A stretch of 64,000 nucleotides of DNA from assembly GCA_026413225.1 (NCBI GenBank), contig CM048591.1, forward strand, positions 5,595,001 through 5,659,000. The letters are read 5' to 3'. The first letter of the stretch is position 1, and every line of letters starts with the position of its first letter. This DNA comes from Otis tarda (Eukaryota; Chordata; Aves; Otidiformes; Otididae). The notes below the pieces were generated by a model. It ran no database searches. It had not been told where the DNA came from and was given only the letters and a program-made list of their open reading frames with translations. The position numbers and the translations under genes are program-made. Shown one piece after another: positions 1 to 9,823 of the stretch.

Positions 1-480
1 ATGATTCTATGTGGACCTATTGGAGTGAGTCCAGAGGAGTCCACGAAGATGATCAGAGGGCTGGCGCACCTCTCCTATGAGAACAGGCTGAGGCAGCTGG
101 GGCTGTTCAGCAAGGAGGAGAGAAGGCTGCAGGGAGACCTTATAGCAGCCTTCCAGTACCTAAAGGGGGCCTACAGGAAAGATGGAGAAAAACTCTTCAG
201 CAGTGCCTGTTGTGACAAGACTAGGGGTAACAGTTTTAAAATAGAGGGAGGTAGATTCAGAGTGAGTATAAGGAAGAAATTTTTTACAATGAGGATGGTG
301 GAACACTGGCCCAGGTTGCCCAGAGAGGTAGTAGTTGCCCCATACCTGGAAACAATCATGGCCAGGTTGGATGGAACTCTGAGCAACCTGATCTGGTTGG
401 AGATGTCCCTGCTTCTTGCAGGGCAGTTGGACTACATGACCTTTACAGGTCCCTTCCAACCCAAACCATTCTATGATTCT
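1..480 (+). mobile_element. CR1 LINE, 3' part with ORF2 C-terminal remnant
   Basis: A CR1 non-LTR retrotransposon cut by the window edge or 5' truncated. The frame encodes the C-terminal tail of CR1 ORF2 (the reverse transcriptase polyprotein): recognisable blocks are TKMIRGLAHLSYENRLRQLG (residues 15-34), [20 protein letters not shown] and the HWPRLPREVV block. It ends with the usual CR1 3' sequence, the CCCTTCCAACCCAAACCATT run followed by CTATGATTCT. The frame stays open past the element to 546 by chance. The part upstream of MIRG is out of the true ORF2 frame, so at least one indel is present, and the ancestral frame has a TGA in the TTGGAGTGAGTCC segment. Homology starts by about position 9. 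Belongs to the same CR1 group as the copies at 5953, 23052, 29974, 49531 and 55561. Confidence 0.93.
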
Positions 481-710
481 TGTGGGAAGGTACCGAGCAC
501 GCAGGATGTGCTGCACATACGCTCCTGGTCACGATATACAGTGTAAATTTTCCTATGACTTGGAGTATTGGAAAAGGAGATGGACGAATAGCTAGAACTA
601 TGGTAGGGGAGCTGGAACTGGGGCCAAGGAAGGGAGTCTGTTGCCACAACTCTGCTTCTGTGCCTGAAGATAAAAATCTATTTCAACAATCTCCTGGCCA
701 AGTATCTTTC

Positions 711-951
711 AAAGCTGTGCCAGGGAAGGTTTAGAAAGGACATTATGAAACATTTCTTTACCAAGAGGGTGGTCAAACACTGGAACAGGCTTCCTAGAGA
801 GGTGGTCAATGCCCCAAGCCTATCAGTGTTTGATGCATTGGAAGAACACTTTTAACAACATGTTTTAACCTGGTCAGACCTAAATTGATTAAGCAGTTGG
901 ACTAGATAATTATTGTAGGTCCCTTCCAACTGAAAATATTCTGTTCTACTC
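711..951 (+). mobile_element. CR1 LINE 3' fragment, different subfamily
   Basis: A 3' fragment of a second CR1 subfamily. Visible landmarks are AAGCTGTGCCAGGGAAGGTT, the 'GGTCAAACACTGGAACAGGC' block, a subfamily-specific stretch around GCCCCAAGCCTATCAGTG, then AGCAGTTGGACTAGAT and GTAGGTCCCTTCCAAC before an ATTCTGTTCTACTC tail. The tail uses an ATTCT-type repeat rather than ATTCTATG. No open frame remains. The upstream 481-710 interval shows nothing recognisable, so the start is approximate. Confidence 0.85.
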
Positions 952-3671
952 TTACTTCTCTCTGTACTTAAGTCAAAGCATCCAGTTATTCCCAAGAACT
1001 TGTAAAAGGCATTGGTTTTTCTACTTTCTGTAGGAAAAGTCTGAACTTTCAGCCCAGGCTCTTCCAGGTGCTCTCTCAAACTGCAAATCTCTTACAAATC
1101 TGCCTCTGCTAGTCAAAGAATTATTGAAAAAAAAAGGGGTTTGTGTGATTCATAAATGAAGAGTTCAGTCTTGACTGTCTGTTGTCAAGACTGCAGTGAC
1201 AACAAAAGGCCAGTGACTTATGGCCATAGAGCTGTTAGCCTCCTCTGTTCTCCACTACTTGACTTCATCTGAGAAATTTCCCTTTTACTGTGTTCATGCA
1301 CATTACTTCTTCAACTCCATTCAGTAGCTTTTGGGTTTCATCCTGGCTTCCATCTGTGCTACATGGTTTACCATTTCAGCTATACAAATTCTTCTTGAAA
1401 GTTTGTTAGCCTATTTAGAAAAATCTACTGCACTTCATCTTCATGATAAAAGGACAGAAAAAATACAAACACAGTTCTCCACCCCGCATGCATATAACAC
1501 ACCTGAAGGATTAATAGTTCACAGTGATGAACTGGGATTTTTTTAAATATCTTTTTCTGTGTTTTCTGATGGATTCTAAAGCCCTAGAGAACAAAAACAA
1601 AGGCAAACCAACTGATGTTTTTTTTTTCAAGGAGAGGCCACCTTCCACACTGGGAGGTATTGACAAGGACCATGAGGTTCTGATCTTTTCAAATACACAC
1701 AACCAAAATATCTGGTTTATAATTTAACAGTCCTCTGACTCTAATGCGTCCTGTTTATGTCCTCAGCTAAATATAAAACCTGTTGGCCAGCACCTCCGCA
1801 TGGCTGAATTTTACCTATCCCTACATATCTGCTGAAAGCAGGGGAAGAGTGAGCTGACTCAGGGGTTGTTCCCATGAAACACCTCAAAGATTTGGAGCAA
1901 AAATCTGCATGCAGATGTACATTTTAACTATGGATAGCACCCAGTGACATGAACCCTGCTTCTAATTTGCTACCATCACATGAATAAGTAATTCAATAAT
2001 GATGCTTTCAGCAGCAATTTGAGCTTAAATGGCTCCAGGGATATAAACTTGGTTCATCTCCTTTTTGGGGATGCTAGCTCAATACTCTAATCTTGTCAGC
2101 TTTACCTCCTAAAGATCAGTCTTCACTGAGACTATGCTTTGTCTGTTGCTTTGGAAGTATAAGAAAATAAGAAATCAGTGCCACAGCTTCCATGACAATT
2201 TAATTCTTTGTTACTTACATGTCAACATAATGTTGTTTTTTTTTTCTAAACAAAATATTACAAATACAGCAAATTGTCACTATGGCTTGGCGAGCTTATT
2301 TGGTAGCCCTGGGCAACAGTTATTTAAGTTGTTTACCACATGAAATTGCTTTGCTTTCTCTACTTCTTTTTTTTTTCCTGATTTAAAGCAGTAAACATCC
2401 CAAAATTTAATATTGGAGCAAGCTTATTTTAATTTGCAAAGCCAGGCACTGGAAGAAGGGGCTTGAAAAAAAATTAAAAGCCAGTTAATTGCGTTGCTGA
2501 CTTTCTTGCTGTAGCCATAAACTATAAAAAGTCATGAAAGTTACATTCACTCCAGCTATGTAGTAAAAAAGCAATATCATATTTGCCAGATTATTCATTT
2601 TCTTCCATGTAGAGCAGCATTTGAATTTTTCTTGACCAAAGTCAGCAAAATGAGAATGATTAGATAGCAATAACTAATAAAAATATTGATAAAATAAGTT
2701 TGATGACCCCAGTTAAATGTTGAATAAGCTGGAATCCACATCAGAAAACCATTGCATGTTTGACATATTTTATAGTATGTGCTCCAAAAAGAGATTTAAG
2801 ATTAATTGAGCATGGAAAGTGAACAAGCTTCTCAATACACTGTCCTCTAGTTAAAGGTTGACATGCTGTGGTGAAACCGAAGACAGCATCTACCGTATTC
2901 AAGTGTGTGTTATGCTAGAAGGAAATGGAGATTTAAAATTTAGAAATAGATTAATAACTATTAATACTAATTGCTAGTAAAAATATAACACAGTATTAAT
3001 GTCTTCTAGTTGGGGAAAAATACCAGACAGCTGTTCACCTGAAAGTGGTGATATTATTTCTGTATGTGCTTGCCACTCTAGGACCAATGGAAGCTCCAAG
3101 TGCTTAACTTTTGTTCCTGTAACAATGGAGTTAAGACAAGGAGATGAATCATACAACCCTGTATCATTCGTCTCAAGAAAATACCAAAGGAAGTAATACA
3201 TGTCTATAGACATGTAATATGTGTCTATACATAGACATGTCTATGTCTATGTCTTTTTTTTTTTTTTTTAACTTTAGGATCAGAAAATCACTGTGATTAT
3301 TTAAGAAACAGATTATCTAGTGTTCAGAAAAAAAATTGTCAAGTGATTGATGAAGAAAAAATTAAAATTACAATAACATAAAAACGTCCATTTGTTGGAA
3401 GAGTTTGAAGATCTTCTCTTTCTTTTTATACAGATTCATTTGGTCCCAAACAGTGTTACATTATTTTTTATTGTTGTTGATGCATTCAAGTGCCAGTTGA
3501 TGATTTGCATTGTGTTATTACTGTATTATTGCAAAGATAAGAAAAAAATAATGTAACAGCAATAATAGCAATTTGAATATAGTTTATTCAGAGTTTTCTG
3601 TCCAAGCCCATTGGCATGTGAATACTCTCTTGACCACACAGCACTACACTTCATCCAGTTTGCTCTGCTGT
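952..3671. other. AT-rich non-coding DNA, no gene seen
   Basis: Single-copy AT-rich sequence with scattered homopolymer runs. All open frames are under 80 codons and resemble no protein I know. No transposon end, splice-bounded exon or RNA gene is recognisable. The only distinct structure is the hairpin-rich hexamer repeat at 3198-3269. Confidence 0.7.
3198..3269. repeat. Palindromic ATGTCT repeat plus T-run
   Basis: An exact 18-bp palindrome, ACATGTCTATAGACATGT (3198-3215), is followed by a second imperfect inverted unit (TGTCTAT/ATAGACA with a 2-nt loop), then tandem ATGTCT units and a T-run ending at 3269. Strand-slippage expansion of a hairpin-forming hexamer is the likely origin. Confidence 0.8.
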
Positions 3672-4510
3672 TCAGAGGGACCTCAACAGGCTGGAGAATT
3701 GGACCCATGGGAACCTCATGAAATTCAACAAAATGAAGTACCAAGTCCTGCATTTGGAGAGGAATAATTCAAGGCATCAGCACAAACTGGGGACAAACTG
3801 TCTGGAAAACAGCTTGGCAGAGGGCCCTGGGGGATCCTGGTGGACAACAAGGTGACCATGAGCCAGCAATAAGCCCTCCTGTTAAAAGGAAGCAAACAAC
3901 CTCATTGTGTTGCATTAGGCACGGTGTTGCCAGCAGGTTGAGGCAAGTGATCCCTCCTCTGTCCTCAGCACTGGTGAGGCACAGCTGGGAGGCTACGTTG
4001 AGTACTGGGTTCCCCCAGTACTGGCGAAATGGACATGTTGGATCAAGCCCAGTGAAAGGCCACAGAGATGATGAGGGGACTGTAACGTCTGATGTATGAA
4101 GAGAGGCTGCCAGAGCTGCTGGGACTGTTCAACCTGGAGAAAAGAAACCTCTGAGGGATCTTATCCGTGTGCATAAATATCTGGTGTGGAGGGACTAAAC
4201 AAGATGGAGGCAGATTCTTCTCAGTGGTGTGCAGTAACAGGACAAGAAGCAAAGTGGACAAAATCAAACACAGGAAATTGTATTTAAATGTAAGAAAACA
4301 CTTTTTTTTTTTTTTTTTTTTTTTTTTAGTATGAGGGGGGACAAACACTGGCATAGGTTACCTGGGGAGGTTCTGGAGTCTCCATCCTTGAAGCTCTTCA
4401 AAACCTGGCTGGATGCAGCACTGAGCAACCTGTTTTAGGTGGCCGTGCTTGAGCAGAGATTTGGACTAGATGGTCTCCAGTAATCTTTCTACCCTCAGTC
4501 GTTGTGAGTA
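3672..4510 (+). mobile_element. Old CR1 LINE copy, ORF2 C-terminus to 3' end
   Basis: A degraded 0.84-kb CR1 copy of an older subfamily. Landmarks in order: a block like GACCTCAACAGGCTGGAGAA, 'CTCATGAAATTCAACAAAAT', the 'CTTGGCAGAGGGCCCTGGGG' region, GTTGCCAGCAGGTTGAGGCA, the 'CTGGGACTGTTCAACCTGGA' block, GGTTCTGGAGTCTCCATCC, and a final GGACTAGATGGTCTCCAG. The 'GTTCTGGAGTCTCC' wording separates it from the younger group in this window. The frame is broken many times. The position that is a short T-run in other copies has expanded here to 26 T. Confidence 0.88.
4302..4327 (+). repeat. T26 run inside CR1
   Basis: A 26-base T homopolymer at the place where the other CR1 copies read GGAA..TTTTTTAC before the ACACTGG block. 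It is an expansion of an internal CR1 T-tract, not a retroposon tail. Confidence 0.9.
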
Positions 4511-5723
4511 TTCAGACTTACATTTCCGGATGTTCTTTCCTATTGATTTTGCTGCAGGAAAATTGTAGGTGAAGAAATACAAACTTGAAAAGGATATAGG
4601 TAAGTAATATTTGTCCTTGTTTCTAATTACAGTCTGGATTTTGAGGGGACTTGAGGGACAGCATGTAGTCATCTGAGAAGTACTAGGGTCCTCACATTGG
4701 CAGTTCTGCCACTTTTATCAGCTGGCCATTTTTGAGGAAAAGGAGAAAAAAAAAAAAAAAGACCCAGGAAAACACAGCTCGACATCAGGAAAATCTTGTA
4801 CATGGGTGGCTTTTTGTTGGTTTGGGGTTTTTAAAAAGTATTTTATATTTAAATTTTTAAGGCAAAAGAATGCAGAAAGTCACAGTCATGGAAAAGTACA
4901 CCTAGGCCATAAATGGAGGGGTTCAATTGCTTAAATATAGGTGTACGCTGCCATTTTAAGCAGGTGAAATGTTTCACTCATGTCCTGCCTGTATCTCCTG
5001 GAATTCTGTGCTAAATCTGTCATATCCTTGCAAAATTCTTGAATGTTATTGGGTGTCTCAAGGCATATATTTAGGATACTTGATTGGAATTCAGTTCTCT
5101 AGAACCTGCAGCCATTCTGACTTTTCTGTAGCTGTATCAGCAGTTGATAGATTTATCAGATTTTTTAACACTGCCACAAAAAGGCATATTTTTTACTAAA
5201 CTGTAGATAACTTTACCACACCACAGAGATCTGCTAACAGCTTGCTTTTTGTATGCATGTCTGTACACTACTTTGCATAATTTTTTCATGAAAATTGTCT
5301 CCATAATGAAGCATTATCCTTAAAAATCCTCAGATCTCCTCTATTGCTAGCGGTGCTGATTGCCTGTATTCTTGATAAGTGAAATAATATCAAATAGACA
5401 ATCCATGTAACAGGACATGACAGCATCCTCAAAAAAGCAGAAAGAAAAGCAAATAAAGACCAAGCACCCTCCCACCTTTCAGATTCAATTCCTGATCCAG
5501 AGTTTTAGCTTTGTTATTTCTTTTAATCTGTTTGGATAAACCACTCCTGGGCAGGGCATCCTTATTGCAGGGATCATTAATTTGAAGAGAAGCAAATTAA
5601 AAAAAATAGAGAATTTGTATTATTTCAGTCACAAAATGGATCAAAGAAAACTTTCCTAGGGCAAGATGCTGTTGTCAAGATTGTCCTGAAGAAAGGAAAA
5701 TCTTTACAGAGGATTATCTATAA
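4511..5723. other. Non-coding DNA, no gene seen
   Basis: AT-rich single-copy sequence with an A-run near 4746. The longest open frame (4969-5199, 76 codons) has no recognisable motif. No repeat family identified. Confidence 0.65.
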
Positions 5724-5952
5724 CAGTGGTTCTCAACCTTTCTTTCAGCTTGTGTACCTCAAGGCAGAAATACAGTGTGACTGATTATGATTACCACACA
5801 TGCACACAAAGGCTGACTCTTCTACAGATATATTTTTGCATGTGTTCTATAATGTCTATAATGTGTCTATAATGCTATTCCTAAAAACAGGACCACCATG
5901 CACATAGGCACATGCTCAGTTTAAAAATAATAACAATATTAATAATAATAAT
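5724..5952 (+). mobile_element. hAT-like (Charlie-type) non-autonomous DNA transposon fragment
   Basis: Starts with CAGTGGTTCTCAACCTTTCT, which has the form of a hAT-superfamily terminal inverted repeat (CAGNGGTTCTCAA). It continues into TTGTGTACCTC, a word shared near the left end of the hAT-like element at 38304. No matching right-hand inverted repeat or 8-bp target duplication is visible: the sequence runs through a TCTATAATG triplication (about 5846-5873) into an (AAT)n tract where a CR1 begins. The 5849-5938 part recurs at about 6929-7014. No transposase is encoded. The right limit is arbitrary. Confidence 0.55.
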
Positions 5953-6429
5953 CCTTGGCTGCATCAAAAGAAGTGTGGCCAGCAGGTCAAGGGAGGTGAT
6001 TCTACCCCTCTACTCTGCTTTGGTGAGACCCAACCTGGAGTATTCCATTCAGCTCTGGAGCCCCGAAGATCAGAAGGACATGGGCCTGTTGGAGATGGTC
6101 TAGAAGAGGCCACAAAGGTGATCAGAGGGCTGGAGCACATCTCCTGTGAGGACAGGCTGTGAGAGTTGGGGTTGTTCAGCCTGGAGAAGAGGAGGCTCTG
6201 GGGAGACCTTATAGTGGCCTTCCAGTACATAAAGGGGGCTGATAGGGAAGATGGGAGGAAACTCTTTAGCAGGTCCTGTTGTGATAGGACAAAGAATAAT
6301 GGTTTTAAATTAGAAGGGGGTAAATTCAGACTCGATATAAGGAAAAGTTTTTTACACTGAGGGTAGTGAAACACTGGAACGGGTTGCCCAGAGAGGTGGT
6401 AGATGCCCCATCCCTGGACTATGAATCTG
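5953..6429 (+). mobile_element. CR1 LINE copy with internal 3' deletion
   Basis: CR1 ORF2 C-terminal region, from CCTTGGCTGCATCAAAAGAA through GTGGCCAGCAGGTCAAGGGA, the GGCTGTTCAGCCTGGAGAAG-like block and the 'GAACGGGTTGCCCAGAGAGG' block. Homology breaks off right after CATCCCTGGA (6418), about 150 bp before the normal CR1 end, and passes into CTATGAATCTG (6419-6429), which matches the CR1 tail octamer in 9 of 10 bases. I read this as a full 3' end with an internal deletion. Flanks look alike: ATAACAATATTAATAATAAT on the left and GTAACAATAATAATTATG on the right. Confidence 0.88.
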
Positions 6430-6908
6430 TAACAATAATAATTATGAAAATATATATTATTTTCAATCTTCAGGCAGTGTGACTCAACAAATATTGAAAA
6501 ATGCATCCTCTGTTTGCAGAATGATGTGACAGGAGATTCATTCCGTAGTTCTTCCTCAGTTACTGCTCACTGGAGCTTCTCAAAGGTCACAATTTTAAGG
6601 TAATTTTTTTTTGGGAAACATTGATCCTTTTGCTTCCTATTATCCCTAGATGTGATGTGACTGATGAAAAGGTAGCCTTTAATTTTATAAACCTGGAGCA
6701 CCTTTGGAGCTTGCTTGGGTAGTGGGACACTACTTACACCTGTCGTACCCAATAATGGATCCTATTCTTAAGGCTTCCCACCTTTGCAGCTTGTACCTGT
6801 GCAGCTAAATCTGCTTTCCTCCCAGATCCATATGGCCTGATGCTTGCTGCCTATTGGGAACATTCTTCTGTAATGCTATACCTATTTCTGAACATCTAGG
6901 AGACTGGG

Positions 6909-7031
6909 ATAATTTATCATGGGCTAAACCCATAATGTCTTGTGATGCTATTCCTAAAAAGAGGCCCACCATGCACATATGCACATGCTCAACTTAAAAA
7001 AAAAAATAACAATAATTTATCATGGGCTAAA
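6909..7031 (+). repeat. 83-bp local duplicate flanked by 20-bp direct repeats
   Basis: The 20-mer ATAATTTATCATGGGCTAAA occurs exactly at 6909-6928 and 7012-7031. The 83 bp between them is a diverged copy of 5849-5938: both contain ATGCTATTCCTAAAAA, then CCACCATGCACATA, GCACATGCTCA and an A-rich end followed by AATAACAATA. The structure is a target-site duplication around an inserted copy of a sequence about 1 kb upstream. The A-rich end suggests either retroposition or a templated insertion during break repair. Confidence 0.8.
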
Positions 7032-7883
7032 ACCAGGAAGCATGCTAGCCATTAACTACTATAACTTAAAGACAGTCAAATATAGCACAGTATTCAGGAC
7101 TATACTGGGCTCCTGCGTAGGTTTCTAGACAGGCGTAGCTCCTGGGATGCATTAGCATGTTCAGCTGATGGGCAAAATAATTTCTAGGGTCTAGATCTTC
7201 TTAGCAGGGATATTAGAGTTATTGCAGCTGCTGTTAATACTCAGAACAACTAAATCCTTGCCCAGAGTAGGAGTCAGAGTTTCTTCCACAAAACAGATTT
7301 TGAAAAGGAGTATATTTCATAGCAGATGACTTAACACTTGATTTCATAACATTTCAGTGCACCCAGTCTCAACTCAAAATCTAGAAGATTTTGAAGGTCA
7401 TATTATGATCTTCCTGAAAACATACATTAGTCCCTGTCCCCACAGTAGGCATGAGAGATGAAATCACATGCAGGACAGGAAAAAAAGAATTCTTGTTTCT
7501 TATTCTCCATTCTTTGCACCAGGTTTGGTGTGGGAGTGCAGAAAAGCATTTATCCTTTCTTATTTTTCCATTATCAGGATGGAGATAATAATAACTTCCT
7601 CTCAGTCATAGTATGAAGATGTTACCTATAGAGCCCTTTCAGCACCTTGGCTAAAGTTGTGAGATGGTAGTCAAGACATTTTTTAATGATATGTTATTAT
7701 GACATGTGTTAAATGAGTCCTAGGTCACACTCTAGAAAAGTATTTCTTCCTAAAATAACCATGAAGAAGAAATGCAAAGAAAAGTGAAGAGCATCAACTT
7801 CCAGGTTTACTAAGACAAAAAAAAAAGGTACTTCTGGAAAAAAAAAAACAAAAACCAAAACACTTTTAAAATGAAAAATCATA

Positions 7884-8325
7884 TTGTGATCAGAGGGCTG
7901 GAACATGTGGAACATGTCTCCTATGAAGAAAGGCAGAGAGAATTCGAGTTGTCCAGGAGAAGAGAAGGCTCTGGTGATAACTCTCTGTAGCCTTTCTATG
8001 CTTAAAGAGGACTTATAAGAAAAATGGAGAGAGACTGTTTATCAGGGCCTAAAGTGATCAGATAAGGGTCAACTGTTTTAAACTGAAAGAGGGTAGATTT
8101 ATATTGGACATAAGGAAGGAATTCTTCACTGTGAGGGTGGTGAGACACTGGAAGAGGTTGCCAAGAGGAATTGTGGATGCCCCATCTCTGGAATTGTTCA
8201 ATTGTTCAGGTGGGATAAGGATTTGAGTGACCTGATCTAGTGAAAGATGCTCCTGCTCATGGCAGGAGGGTTGGACTAGATGGCTTTTACAGGTGCCGTC
8301 CAGTTGAAACCATTCTATGATTCTG
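7884..8325 (+). mobile_element. CR1 LINE 3' fragment
   Basis: Begins with GTGATCAGAGGGCTGGAACA, followed by a small tandem duplication GGAACATGTGGAACATGT, then degraded ORF2 C-terminal sequence (GTAGATTTATATTGGACATA, 'GTGGTGAGACACTGGAAGAG'), GGGTTGGACTAGATGGCTTT and the final CCATTCTATGATTCTG. ORF2 is broken by several indels. It is more diverged than the copy at 29974. Confidence 0.9.
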
Positions 8326-9364
8326 TTAAATGCTAGCACAATGTACAGTAATAAATACGGTGTATTAAGCATGTTTCCGAGCAAACAGAAACAGAATTTT
8401 AATGCAAGGAATTTTTGCAACTATTACTAGATCACAAAAAGATCAAGAACTGGCTCTTTTATGCTGTGAATTCAGGAGGTCATTATTTAGGACAGTGTTT
8501 AAAATACCCTGCTGATCTTTCTGTTGTACGAATCCCCCTTGGAGCTGTGCTATCCTGGAGATGAAAAAAAGCAAAATGAAATGAAGTTGCCATCACAGCA
8601 TGCTTTAGAGAGAGCTCAGTTCATTGGGATTCCAGATACTACACACTTCCGCATTTCCCTTGGAAGGAAGACAGCTGTGCAGGGCCATAGAGGCACAGCA
8701 GATACTGAATGCCAATTGTTAAACCCCAGTGGTTACTTTAATTGCCCCTTTCCACCAATTTGAGACGTTGCAATGGTAGGAAAGCAACAGAGGTTGCTGT
8801 CACTCAAGTTCTCCGAACCAGCAGCTCTCCCTGAAAAAAAAAAAAAAAAAAAAAAAGATATTAAAAAATGGACATAGTAAAAAGGAAAAGAAACTTCCAC
8901 AGGCTTGTGACAAGCTTGTAAGCAAAAATGTAAAGAGAAATGAGAAGGCGGGAGGGAATTTTTTACTCAGTTGTAGATTCGAGGTTTTACCTGAAAGTTT
9001 CATAAGGCAGCTGTGAGTGTTTTACGAGAGACAGGATCCTCAGCAGCAAAGTTACAGCATGATGGACTCTGACATTTTGTAAAACTGTAAAATGTGTCAG
9101 TAGCTTTAACAAGCAGGAATGCTTTGACCTCCTGAGGTTCCTGTCCAATTTAGCCATAGCAACTGTTCGATTCACACAATTAATTATTACATTCAGTTGA
9201 GGGAGGGAGGGAAAAGGGTGACAGGAATTGTCACCTTTAAACCAAGACAGCATTTATTTTTTTCTGCTCTAGCTCCCTTATCAGAAAGTATTCCCCCACC
9301 CCACCCCATTCCCATTCTTCACTGTATGTTATATACTTTCATACCTCTAATTTTCCTTTGGCAT
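8326..9364. other. Non-coding DNA with an A23 run
   Basis: Single-copy sequence with an A23 homopolymer at 8834-8856. The 79-codon open frame at 8524-8763 has no recognisable domain. I see no retroposed gene upstream of the A-run, so it is not a convincing poly(A) tail. Confidence 0.6.
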
Positions 9365-9823
9365 TGTCATAGTTCAGCCCCAATCAGGACCAGACTACGC
9401 AGTCTCTCTCTCACTCCACCCCCACCCCGCCGTCCAGTGGGATAGAGGGGAGAGGGGAGAACAAAAAAAAAACTAGCAGAAACACGTAAGTTGAGATTGA
9501 ACAAAAAGTAAATTTAACAGCAATAACAGAAGAAAACAAAACAGTGATGGAAAACAAATACAGTACAATGGCTTACAAAAAATCTCCACACCTAGTTTCT
9601 TCCAAGTAGCAGGAGACTCCCCTCAACACCCTCCCCACTTACATACCAAGGATGATGTCAGAGGGGATGGAATAGCCCTTTGGCTAATTTGGTTAAATTA
9701 ACCCCAGCTGTTAGCTAATTAGTTAATTATCCCAGCTGGGTGCCCCAGCCATAGGGGCTACCAGCTCCAGTTCTCCACCCAGCTCAGGTGAATATTAACT
9801 CTATCCTAGCCAGAACCAGGACA
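9365..9823 (-). mobile_element. Solo LTR, endogenous retrovirus, 459 bp
   Basis: Read on the minus strand the element starts TGTCCTGGTTCTGGCTAGGA and ends ...GGGGCTGAACTATGACA, the TG...CA ends of a retroviral LTR. GCAT flanks both sides (9361-9364 and 9824-9827), a 4-bp target duplication. No gag, pol or env sequence adjoins it, so it is a solo LTR. Its 3' end (minus orientation) closely matches those of the LTRs at 23807 and 27783, while its 5' start matches the LTR at 43876. Confidence 0.85.

Noticed and set aside
1-546. 181-codon frame as an intact host gene
   Set aside because: It is the CR1 ORF2 C-terminus read through the CR1 3' end; its first residues are out of the ORF2 frame and its last ones are flanking DNA.
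8834-8856. A23 run as the tail of a processed pseudogene
   Set aside because: No recognisable gene-derived sequence upstream and no flanking direct repeat seen.
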